From assembly GCA_021292105.1 (NCBI GenBank), contig CM037869.1, positions 42,389,990 to 42,453,989 of the forward strand: a stretch of DNA of 64,000 bases, read 5' to 3'. The translations under genes and the position numbers were made by a program. The notes beneath the pieces were generated by a model. That model did no database searches. It was not told the origin of the DNA and saw only the letters and a program-made list of their open reading frames with translations. This DNA is from Anadara kagoshimensis. Taxonomy: Eukaryota; Mollusca; Bivalvia; Arcoida; Arcidae. Below are positions 43,940 to 54,643 of this stretch, piece after piece (the first letter of the stretch is position 1; each line of letters begins with the position of its first letter).

Positions 43940-44350
43940 AATCTATGAAAGTGATTGGTTAAATCGAATCACATGACCAACCCAGTATCATTCCGTACAT
44001 AGGCGCACGTGCAAAAATACTGGGTCAGTGAGGCTCATACCGGGTGGGTTAGAGTTACGTCCCCTGTCTCTAACGTAAACGTCAACAAAAATGGCGACCG
44101 TAAAAAAGGTTTGCAGATCTTCTGCTGAAGATAGTGATTTAAAACTCATGAAAGTACCATTTTGAGACATTGAAAGCCAACGAAAAACTTATAGACTTCG
44201 TTAGTATGCTTAACTTTAGTATCCGTTTTATTTTTGCTGTAGTATTTTATTGCAGTCAGATAACTATTTTGTACTCATTTCACTGCACCGACGTCGGCAA
44301 CTTTTTTTAAAAACTTTTTTTAAAATAGCGCCGGGTCATCGGTAGGGTAA
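43940..44350 (+). other. Probable 3' UTR / downstream region
   Basis: No AATAAA close to the stop; the first, at 44551-44556, lies at the edge of the satellite. 43985-44050 is a diverged copy of the foldback below. Confidence 0.35.
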
Positions 44351-44352
44351 AA

Positions 44353-44493
44353 AAGTTACATGGTTTGTAAGTGTCCGGTACATAATGATACAGGGTCAGT
44401 AGGAAACATACCAGGTTCGGCTGACGCCTCACCCGGTATGTTTTCTACTGACCCTGTATCATTCCGTACCGGACACTTACAGACCATGTAACT
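44353..44493. repeat. Near-perfect foldback (~62-bp arms)
   Basis: AGTTACATGGTTTGTAAGTG to AACATACCAGGTT is mirrored by ACCCGGTATGTTTTCTACTG to CAGACCATGTAACTT with a short loop. Arms include GATACAGGGTCAGTAG and its complement. Confidence 0.92.
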
Positions 44494-44504
44494 TATAATA
44501 CTAT

Positions 44505-46295
44505 CCTTATTGGAATTGACACATCTGTAAACGACCAATCAAGTGTGACCAATAAATGACAATTTTGAAATCCAAATAGAAATGTGGTAAATAAAGTTCG
44601 ACCAACGTCAGACAATTGTGCTATCCTTATAGAAATTGACACACCTGAATATGGTGAATTAAGTTTGACTAATAAAAGAAAATTGTGCTATCCTAATGAA
44701 CACCGTAAGTTTGATTAATAAATGAAAATTGTGTTTTCCTTATAGAAATTGACATTCCTGAATATGGTGAATCAAGTTTGACCAACAAATGACATTTGCG
44801 CTATCCTAATGGAAATTGGCATACCTGAATATGGTGAATCAAGTTTGACCAACAAATGACATTTGTGCTATCCTAATGGAAATTGGCATACCTGAATATG
44901 GTGAATCAAGTTTGACCAACAAATGACATTTGCGATATCCTAATGGAAATTGACACAACTAAATATGGTAAATAAAGTTTGACCAACGTCAGACAATTGT
45001 GCTATCCTTATAAAAATTGACACACCTGAATATGGTGAATTAAGTTTTGACTAATAAATGAAAATAGTGTTATCCTTGTAGAAATAGACACAACTGAATA
45101 TGGTGAATCAAGTTTGACCAACAAATGACATTTGCGATATCCTTATAGAAATTGACACACCTGAATATGGTGAATCAAGTTTGACCAACAAATGACAATT
45201 GTGCTATCCTAATGGAAATTAACACACGAATATATGGTGAATCAAGTTTGACCAACGTTAGACAATTGTGCTATCCTAATGGAAATTGACACACCTGAAT
45301 ATGGTGAATTAAGTTTGACTAATAAATGAAAATTGTGCTATCCTTATAGAAATAGACACAGCTGAATATGGTAAGTTAAGTTTGACCAATGTTAGACAAT
45401 TATACTACCCTTATTGGAACTGACACACCTGAATATGGTAAATCAAGTTTGACCAATAAAAGAAAATTGTTCTATCCTAATGGAAATTGAACACCTTTAG
45501 TTTCATTAATAAATGAAAATTGTGCTTTCCTTATAGAAATTGACACACCTGAATATGGTGAATCAAGTTTGACCAACAAATGACAATTGTGCTATCCTAA
45601 TGGAAATTGACATACCTGAATATGGTGAATCAAGTTTGACCAACAAATGACAATTGTGCTTTCCTATAGAAATTGACACACCTGAATATGAAATATCAAG
45701 TGTGACCAATGTTAGACAATTATACTATCCTTATTGGAATTGACACATCTATATATGGCCAATCAAGTTTGACCAACGTTAGACAATTGTGCTATCCTTA
45801 TAGAAATAGACACACCTGAATATGATAAATCAAGTGTGACCAACGTAAGAAAATTGTGCTATCCTTATTGGAATTGACACATCTATATATGGTCAATCAA
45901 GTTTGGCCAATGTTAGACAATTGTGCTATCCTAAATGCCATTTTCCTTATTGGAACTGAGTATTTATATATGGCCAAACTCACCAACGTTAGACAATTGA
46001 CGTATCGCCGACCACGCCCACAATATTCCGACACTGGCCACCATCACGGTACCAAAGCAGCGTCAAGGCAACTAATGAGGTACTTGTGTCAGTGACGTCA
46101 CTAAACGGCACAATTCAGGCCGAGGTTTCATTTTCTTGCGTCTAATTTAAGCAATTCGGGGCTTTGTCGGAACATTGTGGGCGTGGACGGCGATCCGTCA
46201 ATTGACACAAATAAATATGGTAAAAATCAAGATTGACCAATGTTAGAGAACTTTACTATTCTTATAGGAATTGACACACGTAAATGTGGTGTCCT
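44505..46295. repeat. 67-bp satellite (~22 units), interrupted by MITE-F
   Basis: Unit: GACACACCTGAATATGGTGA, ATCAAGTTTGACCAACAAAT, GACAATTGTGCTATCC, TTATAGAAATT. Variants differ in the AACAAAT/AACGTTAG segment. Two more diverged units follow the MITE-F insertion. Confidence 0.94.
45994..46204. mobile_element. MITE-F inserted in the satellite
   Basis: CAATTGACGTATCGCCGACC to CGATCCGTCAATTG; it sits exactly in the satellite's GACAATTG segment. Confidence 0.9.
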
Positions 46296-46530
46296 TCACG
46301 CAACAAAAGTACACGTGACTCAAACAGGACACATTATTGGATGTTACAGAAAAAGAATTCCCGCCATTCTATCGAAACGAGAGGGTATTTTATGAATTAT
46401 CTTACAGTGGTAGAGTAACGAAAAGGGGGATAACTCTTGAAATATAATTAGTATGTTTTGAAGCATATTTCACTGAGAACGCGGGAAGTTCTTATTGAAT
46501 AGTTTTCAATTTTGAGACATAGACAAATAT
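46296..46530. other. Spacer, nothing recognised
   Basis: No frame or repeat family seen. Confidence 0.4.
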
Positions 46531-46790
46531 AACACTGACCTGTTCGCTTGACTTTTCATAAGGAATATTTATAAACGGTGGTCAGCCCAATACATGGGTA
46601 ATGTTAGAACAAAATGCATGTTTTCCCATAAAGCAGGTGTGTTTCCTCAACATAAATCTATAATATTTTACTTAAAGGTCAAATGGACAGGTCAATGTTG
46701 TTTGCGTGTATACATGTATTTACTTAATAGTATTCACTTTTCCAGAAATTGACGAACTGAACATTGACCTGTCCGCTTGAACTTTCATAA
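46530..46790. mobile_element. Element J, diverged copies
   Basis: CTGACCTGTTCGCTTGAC (46538) mirrored by GGTCAAATGGACAGGTCAAT (~46677); another left end begins at 46760 (CATTGACCTGTCCGCTTGA). Confidence 0.7.
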
Positions 46791-46990
46791 GAATTATTAT
46801 TCATAAACGATGATCTTACATACTCAAAATTGAATCAAAGAAAGACAAGAAACTTCGGTCAATAACATTTTTTCAATCAACTTTTTTTGCACGTGCCAGG
46901 TCATTACATTGTTTAATTTGATCACGTGACGACTTTTAGCCCACTAATATCATTTATATGGACCGCACGTGTTTACTTCGTTTACGTAAT

Positions 46991-47290
46991 GAGTTGAATT
47001 AGGTAATGGCGTTTAACGTCCGAGTCATGAATATTTCACTTATATCAAGCCGTCGCCAGCTATAAGCGAAAGTGCAAAACGTTTGCATCTGCGGTGCGCT
47101 GATACAACGTGGTTCTTTATCGTACCACGCCTACCGTGGCATGGGACTTCGTATTTTAAATTGTCATCCGGAAGAATCGTGACTTTCATTTCGTAATGCC
47201 GGGTGCTTGGCGAAAGAACAGTCACTTGTCCACTTTCAAGTCTTGGGTCAGTCAGACAGGGTCGGGATTCGAACCCACGACCTCTGTCTA
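46991..47290 (-). mobile_element. SINE-A copy 14
   Basis: Inverted; head beyond GGATTCGAACCCACGACCTC replaced. Confidence 0.88.
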
Positions 47291-47394
47291 CATAATGGGT
47301 AACACTAATACGCGCGAACACGGTTCATATAATGTGTAAACTTCTAATTTTAATTCTAACTACGTAATGGGTTGATTTTTTTTACATATCGACA

Positions 47395-47456
47395 TTCCCA
47401 CTGAAAGGTTAAAGGATAAGCGGACAGGTCAATTTTGTTTGCCTATATTTTAGAGT
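47395..47456. repeat. Element J right end
   Basis: AGCGGACAGGTCAATTTTG then TTTGCCTATA; it is immediately followed by the left end of the next copy. Confidence 0.7.
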
Positions 47457-47620
47457 ACAGGCAAACAACATTGACCTGTCCGGTTGACCTTTAATTTAAC
47501 CAGTGCATTTATGTATAGGTGACACGGGTGTTTAAATTATCTACATCATAGAAAAGTGTATTGTTCAAGCAATAATCGCACAACCAAATACGCCCATCTA
47601 CTACCCATGTATTGGATGTA

Positions 47621-47790
47621 CTCCCTCATGAAAAGTATTTCCTTAGCTAATTTTGGTAAAATATATTTTGGTCCTTTGGGTTTCTTTTCAACATCTTCTG
47701 GTTTCATAATTTTGGTCCAAGCACTACTGATGAGGAATTGTATCCTGAAACGCTCGTCTAGTGCTGTAAAATTAACACTGGTATAATATG
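47621..47790 (+). mobile_element. Hammerhead-ribozyme element (retrozyme-like), copy A
   Basis: ~165-170 bp, homologous along its length to 62600-62775 (both begin CTCCCTCATG and end with CTGGTATAA, shared inner TTGGTAAAATATATTTTGGT). ATGTA occurs directly at both borders (47616-47620 and 47788-47792), a possible 5-bp target duplication in element J. The ribozyme occupies 47720-47765. Confidence 0.8.
47720..47765 (+). ncRNA. Hammerhead ribozyme, copy A
   Basis: Type I layout: stem I AGCACTA (47720-47726) with TAGTGCT (47759-47765), 7 perfect pairs; core CTGATGA (47727-47733); stem II 47734-47746; GAAA (47747-47750); short stem III ACG/CGT; predicted cleavage after C47758. Stem II is weakened relative to copy B (a G.U closing pair and one A/C mismatch), so activity may be reduced. 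Confidence 0.82.
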
Positions 47791-47989
47791 TAATGGGTAA
47801 TCGTTTGTGAATATTTCGAATGAAAGGTCAAGTTGACAGGTCAAACTTGACGCACTATAAAAATGTTGTTCGTTAATATTACTACCATTAAATCTCTCTT
47901 TTTGTGTTTTGTTATGTAAATAAATGGTTATGTATTTAATTGATTAATTTATTTATTTTTATCATTTTATTTTATTTTTTATTTTATTT

Positions 47990-48303
47990 TATCAACGTCC
48001 CAGTCTGGAATATTTCACTTATATCGAGACGTCGCCATCCATAGGCGAAGGTTCAGAAGTTTTCCCTGTTTTGTTGCGCTGTTAGCATTACACAGCAAGA
48101 TTCTTTAATGTGCCACACATACCGTGACATCGTTTATTTTAAGTTCCCATCTAAAAAACAGTGACTATAATTACGTATGCTCGGTGCTTTGCAAAAGAGT
48201 ATGTCCTTCCATCTTTCAAGTCTTGGGTCAGACCCGGCCGGGGATCGAACCCCACAACCGACCACTTACGGAGCACACTACTAACTGAACTACCGCAGTG
48301 GTT
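47990..48303 (-). mobile_element. SINE-A copy 15
   Basis: Inverted, diverged; head GAACTACCGCAGTGG. Confidence 0.87.
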
Positions 48304-48466
48304 TCTTTTTATTCAGAGAAAGTTTGTCAATTTGCTTGTAGATTCTTTCTGTCAGGTACTCCGGTTTTCTCAAGCATCTCAAAACTGACTGGTTCCATAT
48401 AAATTAGTTCACAAGAACGCAAAACACTATAAATGTTCTCTTCTGTTCGAAATAGTTGAATCAAAA

Positions 48467-48640
48467 ACAAACATACTTATCAATGTCCGAATCACAATCC
48501 AGAAGCAAAGTAAAAACTTTGGAACTGACAAGTTAGGTTAGACACGTGAGCTTCTACCAGGGATGTCAGGCAGGGTGCACCGGAAGGGTAAGCACCTCCT
48601 CTCCTGTTTAGCTAGCTACACCCGCCACGTGTGTATTTAA
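48467..48640 (-). repeat. Element G copy 6
   Basis: AAACATACTTATCAATGTCC to CTACACCCGCCACGTGTGTA, with a small CTCCT duplication. Confidence 0.77.
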
Positions 48641-48745
48641 ATAAGATACCATTTTATCATTATTATATCGAGTGCCTGTTAAAAATCTGGTATATTAAAA
48701 GTACACAACTACGTACATATCATCTATAAAATAATAGCGTTGCGG

Positions 48746-48830
48746 TCTGGGTAGTTCAGTGGTAGAGGATTCGCCTAAAGTGTGGGAGGTCCCGTGATCA
48801 ATCCCCGGTCCGACTCTGCATTTATCTTTT
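48746..48830 (+). mobile_element. tRNA-headed SINE, third type, copy 3
   Basis: GGTCTGGGTAGTTCAGTGGT with box B-like TGATCAATCCC. Confidence 0.6.
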
Positions 48831-48917
48831 TTGACTGGTTCCTCACATTCAAGCTTAATTCTCAAATTCTCACCGACTTTGATGAAAATCGGCTCTAATG
48901 ATTTACATTTGGTACTT

Positions 48918-48942
48918 TAAAAAAAAAAAAAAAAAAAAAAAA
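48918..48942. repeat. Poly-A tract
   Basis: About 25 A, possibly a retroposon tail. Confidence 0.9.
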
Positions 48943-48978
48943 CCTACGAATTTTATTTACACGCATAAGCCTTGTTGG

Positions 48979-48979
<1 letters not shown>

Positions 48980-49041
<62 letters not shown>
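48980..49041. repeat. (AT)n microsatellite
   Basis: Two blocks of AT separated by AA; self-complementary. Confidence 0.97.
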
Positions 49042-49042
<1 letters not shown>

Positions 49043-49187
49043 GATCTATCCGGTAAGCTGACTTTACATTTAAATATAGCTCGCTCAATGACCTAGTTAC
49101 ATATAATTAAGGCATTTTCTGAAATACTGCATACTTTTGACCTTTTTAATGAAAACGAATTTTGAAGCACACTCGGCTGTAAAGTGA

Positions 49188-49302
49188 CTAGCGGTGGAGA
49201 GAAAGCTGCTGAAACGCTTTTGAGGTATGGGTAAGAATATAAGCTGCCAGTTCGGAACCGTTCCGTTAGCAAAGTGTAAAACTTTGGACAGGTTTGTACT
49301 GT
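49188..49302 (-). mobile_element. MITE-C right half
   Basis: AGAAAGCTGCTGAAACGC to CTTTGGACAGGTTTGTACTG. Confidence 0.77.
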
Positions 49303-49368
49303 TTATCAACACAGGGATGAAGATAAGCAGGGGCCCAGAAGCCAATGGCTACTAAAAATCAGGGTCCC

Positions 49369-49402
<34 letters not shown>

Positions 49403-49553
49403 TATTTATTACTATTATAACCTCTTTTCTGAAGTGAACTGGGCCGTAACTCAAAATAGTTAAGCTTCTAATCTATCAACACAAATTTAAATATAGGTCA
49501 CTCAATGACTAAATTACATGCAATTAAGATATTTTTAGAATTCTTTATTGATG

Positions 49554-51430
49554 ATACAGACATGTCGAAAGTTTAACGCTGAGCTAACGGAAACGAACGT
49601 CGAAGCTCACTTGGCTGTCAAGTGACCAAGATATGAATAGGTAGCTACCAAAATGCGGCTGAGAGATAGATAGAGTACAGCCCTGTCGAAAGTTTAACGC
49701 TGAGCTAACGGAAACGAACGTCGAAGCTCACACGGCTGTTAAGTGACCAAGATATGGATAGGTAGCTACCAATTGCAAAATGCTGCTGAGAGATAGATAG
49801 AGTACAGCCCTGTCGAAAGTTTAACGCTGAGCTAACGGAAACGAACGTCGAAGCTCACTTGGCTGTCAAGTGACCAAGATATGGATATGTAGCTACCAAA
49901 ATGCTGCTGAGAGATAGAGTTCAGACCTTTCGAAAGTTTAACGCTGAGCTAACGGAAACGAACGTCAAAGCTCACTTGGCTGTCAAGTGACCAAGATATG
50001 GATATGTAGCTACCAAAATGCTGCTGAGAGATAGAGTTCAGACCTTTCGAAAGTTTAACGCTGAGCTAACGGAAACGAACGTCAAAGCTCACTTGGCTGT
50101 CAAGTGACTAGGATATAGATAAGTAGCTACCAAAATGCTGCTGAGAGATAGATAGAGTACAACCTTGTCGAAAGTTTAACGCTGAGCTAACGGAAACGAA
50201 CGTCGAAGCTCACTTGGCTGTCAAGTGACCAAGATATGGATATGTAGCTACCAAAATGCTGCTGAGAGATAGAGTTCAGACCTTTCGAAAGTTTAACGCT
50301 GAGCTAACGGAAACGGACGTTGAAGCTCACACGGCTGTCAAGTGACCAAGATATGGATATGTAGCTACCAAAATGCGGCTGAGAGATAGATAGAGTACAG
50401 CCTTGTCGAAAGTTTAACGCTGAGCTAACGGAAACGAACGTCGAAGCTCACTTGGCTGTCAAGTGACCAAGATATGGATAGGTAGCTACCAAAATGCTGC
50501 TGAGAGATAGATAGAGTACAACCTTTTCGAAAGTTTAACGCTGAGCTAACGGAAACGAACGTCGAAGCTCACTTGGCTGTCAAGTGACCAAGATATGGAT
50601 ATGTAGCTACCAAAATGCTGCTGAGAGATAGAGTTCAGACCTTTCGAAAGTTTAACGCTGAGCTAACGGAAACGAACGTCGAAGCTCACTTGGCTGTCAA
50701 GTGACCAAGATATGGATATGTAGCTACCAAAATGCTGCTGAGAGATAGAGTTCAGACCTTTCGAAAGTTTAACGCTGAGCTAACGGAAACGAACGTTGAA
50801 GCTCACACGGCTGTCAAGTGACCAAGATATGGATAGGTAGCTACCAAAATGCTGCTGAGAGATAGATAGAGTACAGCCTTGTCGAAAGTTTAACGCTGAG
50901 CTAACGGAAACGAACGTCGAAGCTCACACGGCTGTCAAGTGACCAAGATATGGATATGTAGCTACCAAAATGCTGCTGAGAGATAGATAGAGTACAGCCT
51001 TGTCGAAAGTTTAACGCTGAGCTAACGGAAACGAACGTTGAAGCTCACACGGCTGTCAAGTGACCAAGATATGGATATGTAGCTACCAAAATGCTGCTGA
51101 GAGATAGATAGAGTACAGCCTTGTCGAAAGTTTAACGCTGAGCTAACGGAAACGAACGTCGAAGCTCACTTGGCTGTCAAGTGACCAAGATATGGATAGG
51201 TAGCTACCAAAATGCGGCTGAGAGATAGATAGAGTACAGCCTTGTCGAAAGTTTAACGCTGAGCTAACGGGGGGTGGGGAGCTGAAGCTCAACTGTTTAG
51301 TGGCAGAGATAGTGATAGCAAGCTAGTAGCCGATAAACTGGCGAGGTAGATATCAGCTGCCATAAATATATAGGTAACGAGGGGTCTCGAGAGTTAAGCT
51401 GCTTATTCAATACCAATTCGTAAGCTTAAG
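49554..51430. mobile_element. MITE-C copy expanded into a satellite
   Basis: Starts with TACAGACATGTCGAAAG and, after the array, continues into the MITE-C right half (GATATCAGCTGCCATAAATA, ACGAGGGGTCTCGAGAG, TACCAATTCGTAAGCTTA) before decaying near 51430. Confidence 0.85.
49560..51270. repeat. ~118-124-bp satellite, ~14 units
   Basis: Each unit repeats the whole MITE-C left half: TCGAAAGTTTAACGCTGAGC, TAACGGAAACGAACGTCGAA, GTGACCAAGATATGGATA, CAAAATGCTGCTGAGAGATA. Two junction types exist: GATAGATAGAGTACAGCC (longer) and GATAGAGTTCAGACCTTT (shorter). Units are very similar, implying recent expansion. Confidence 0.95.
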
Positions 51431-52261
51431 ACCAAGTGGTACAAATGAATGCTGATGTTACGCACGTCGTGTACAAATCTATGTTCTTTAATGGTAGTAT
51501 TCTAAGTCCTAACTTTAAGTAACTGTATAATAATAATAAATAATTTGCAAGGAATTAAATACATAATTAAAATGTCAATTAAAATATTAATGAAATTATA
51601 CATGTATATTTTCACATCAGATTACGTCTTTGAAGTTTTATACCGAAAAATCAAGCAAGGCGACATAATTATGAATTTCTTAACATTTTCAGAAAATTTT
51701 AATTCAGAACTACATTATGTTGTTTTTATTCGCGAATGATCTTGATCATTCTCGAATTTAGCTGTTACATGCAGATTTCTCAACCCGAATATTCTTCCGT
51801 TACAGATAATCAACTCTCTCTCGTATGTAGGTTCAAAGTTGAAATAAAGGTAGATAACTCAAATTTTGAATGCGGGTTATGGACGTTTCGCCCCAATATT
51901 AATATTTTCCGCCCCAACTATATTCTCCGCTTTATCATACCTGCCAACCCTCCCGATCAGGGATTGAGATTAACGGGCGCCCAGTTTTTCGCTCTGGGCG
52001 ATAAATGTATCATACACAGGTCGCCCAGGGCTGCCAGGTGGCGATTAGAATTTTCAGTTCAGGTGTATTTGACATTCCGATCCGTTTACCGATTTCCTGT
52101 TTATATTTCTGACTGGCGACAATAATAGTAAAATTGAAAAATGGGTATCATATAGTTAACAAGTGTAAATGGACCGGTGTTCCGACCGGAATTCAAATAC
52201 GGTGCCATTTCGTTTCCTTTTCTGATATTTATGTATAAAATGATACTTCCGGCTTTCTGCC
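51431..52261. other. Spacer; weak ORF 51736-52125
   Basis: A 129-residue plus-strand frame has no domain I recognise. GGGCGCCCAGTTTTTCGC and TCGCCCAGGGCTGCC form an imperfect inverted pair. Not called as a gene. Confidence 0.4.
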
Positions 52262-52680
52262 ATGTGGAAATTTTTAGGAGCATCGACTCCAAAGGCTAAA
52301 CAAGGACCTGCGGAAAAACGAAAGTACTATCAAGAGTATGATAAGTCCAAACGCATCGGAGCATATAAAAAGCCATGGGAAGATGGCAGGCCTTGGTTGT
52401 ATGATACGCAGGACGGAATGAAGTGTGCCGATTGTGTAGAGTTCGACAGGAAAAAAATCTGTATTTACCGAGGGTTGCACTAGTTATAAACTTGACAGTG
52501 TAAATAAACATGACATTTCTGAATCTCACAAACAGGCCCAAGCCTTTAGTAATGCAAAACAAGTTCCTGCTAATAAATCAAAATCTGCCAAAATTATACA
52601 GTCATTGACATTGGCAGTACCTATAGATCAACATTTTCTGCAAAACCATTCGTCAATGTAATTGCAGATGTTGAATATCG
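52262..52680 (+). pseudogene. TTF-type zinc-finger fragment (ZNF862/KIAA1586-like, hAT-related)
   Basis: The plus-strand frame from 52262 contains a lysine-rich N terminus, then GRPWLYDTQDGMKCADCVEF: an aromatic block and CxxC as in TTF-type zinc fingers of hAT transposases and their domesticated relatives. The frame ends at 52481. Homology continues in another register through a HDISESH motif, the expected His pair, to a stop near 52669. A single indel in the A7 run at 52451-52457 accounts for the switch. The catalytic hAT region is absent or unrecognisable downstream. Probably a decayed transposon or retrogene 5' end. Homopolymer sequencing error cannot be excluded for the shift. Confidence 0.55.
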
Positions 52681-53238
52681 AAAAGTAAAGCAAGGGATAG
52701 AATAATCCAAATGTATATGCCTGATATATTCAGATCAACCATCACTCTTGACAGTTCATTGTATGGCTCATCGAAAAGTTAAGCTCAATCCCTGCTGATG
52801 TGAGGAGTCTCCCCATATTAAGACAAAAAATTTGGAATTTTGTGCTATCATACTGCTTTTCCCGTTTTTCAAAGCATTCCGTGAAGTCATCCTTAAAAAA
52901 TTATAAATTGATTAGAGTGAAATCTGGGATAGCGATCACTTTGTAGAGTGGTCATCTGTCAACTACGTTTTTATCATGTACAGAACCTTTGTAGAGGGGT
53001 CACCTGTCAAACCCAGTCAGCGGGGATCCTAACGGTCACCCGATTTAAAAAATTGTTGTTTACAAGATTTACTAAAATTATGCTGGTCTCGGGAATAAAA
53101 AGTCTTCCAAAAATTATCTAATTCTTAAAACACAACTCTGGTGATATAAATAATAATAAAATAATAATTAATTTTTTCAAGTTATTAATTTATTTAAAAA
53201 ATATCCTCAATTATGACATGAAAGATATCAGAAGCTTA
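52681..53238. other. Decayed continuation / spacer
   Basis: AT-rich, with TTTGTAGAGTGGTCATCTGT and TTTGTAGAGGGGTCACCTGT as a short direct repeat. No gene supported. Confidence 0.4.
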
Positions 53239-54643
53239 TTAGCTCACCTGAGCCAAAGGCTCAGATGAACAATTGTCATCTGTCTTCATCCGTCTTGTAT
53301 CTTGTATCGTCTTATAACGTTTTAGCTCACCTGAGCCAAAGGCTCAGATGTGCAATTGCCATCTATCTTCGTCCGATGTGCGTCATGTATAAACTTTTCA
53401 CATTTTTTATCAATTCCTCCAAAACTACAGAGCCAAATTGGATGATATTTGACAGTAATGGTCAAGTAAGGGGTTTTCAGATTTGCACAAATGCAAGGAT
53501 TATGTCCCCTTGGGGCCCCATAAAGGGGAAATTTGTGAAAATCTTTAAAAATCATCTGCTCTGAACCTACAAGAGATATAACTTAGATATTTCATGTAAA
53601 ATACTATGGGCACCTAGTTTTAGATTTGCACATACTGTAGCTTTAGGGGCCAAAATGAGATAATGGCAAGGTACTTGAGGGGGAAATTGCAAAATTAATG
53701 TATTTGTCAATATATTTGAAAACTATAAGCTTTTTGTATGGGCATCATCATCATGTGTATTGGAATACTGTAGGCATTTGCACAACGGTCATTTTGATAT
53801 ATGAATAGAGGTCATAAGTTCAAAGGTCAAGGTCATAGATGTAAACGAATACTGAAATGGTTAATTATCTCAAAAACTTTGAACTCTTTGTGTAGGCATG
53901 TATATTAGAATATTGTAGGCATTTGCCTTACGGTCATTTCCATATATGAACGAAGGTCATAGGTTCAAAGGTCAAGGTCATAGATGCAAACAGATACTGA
54001 AATGGTGAATTATCTCAAAAATGATAAACTTTCTCTATAGGCATGTATATCAGAATGTTATAGGCATTTACACAATGTTCATTTTGATATATGAATGTAG
54101 GTCATAGGTCTAATGGTCAAGGTTATAGATGCAAATGAATACTGAAATGATTAATTGTCTTAAAAACTATTAACTTTTTGTATAGGCATACATGTTAAAA
54201 TATTGTAGGTATTGGCCTAACGATCATTTTGATATATGAATGAAGGACATGAGTTTAAAAGTCAAGGTCACTGATGCAAACAAACACTGACATGGTTAAT
54301 TATCTCAAAAACTATAAACTTTTTGTATAGGCTTCTAAATTGTAGGTATTGACCTAATATTCATTGCGATATTTAGATTAAGGTCATGGGTTCAAATTTT
54401 TCTTTACCTTTTTAGTTGTTATAAACAATATATTGTAGCTAGATTTCAGATATATTATATGTAGCACTCTTATGACTAGTTATGTTATAATACATTTGCA
54501 AAAATTCCTTACATATAATTGGCCCTTACTGCTGAAAATTTATTTGGACATTCTCTTTAATTAATGTCAATGACCATTGAACCTCTGCATGAGATATGTA
54601 CTCAGCTGCATGTGAGCATTAAGGCTCATGGACCTCTTGTTTA
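53239..54643 (+). repeat. Long dispersed repeat (GCTCACCTGAGCC type)
   Basis: Begins TTAGCTCACCTGAGCCAAAG, where CTGAGCC and GGCTCAG make a small hairpin. It restarts with the same block at 53322 and ends AAGGCTCATGGACCTCTTGT. The interior (53745-54340) holds ~5 units of ~120 bp with AGGTCATAGGTTCAAAGGTC. I recall closely similar repeats in bivalve genomes; transposon class unknown. Confidence 0.7.

Larger units (their letters stand above)
47458..47850. mobile_element. Element J interrupted by a hammerhead element
   Basis: Left end CAGGCAAACAACATTGACC, inner ACTACCCATGTATTGG. Then foreign sequence at 47621-47790, after which element J resumes (GTGAATATTTCGAATGAAAG) and ends GTCAAGTTGACAGGTC. 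Confidence 0.75.

Noticed and set aside
51736..52125. 129-residue ORF
   Set aside because: No domain, no splice context, biased by AT/GC patches; left as spacer.
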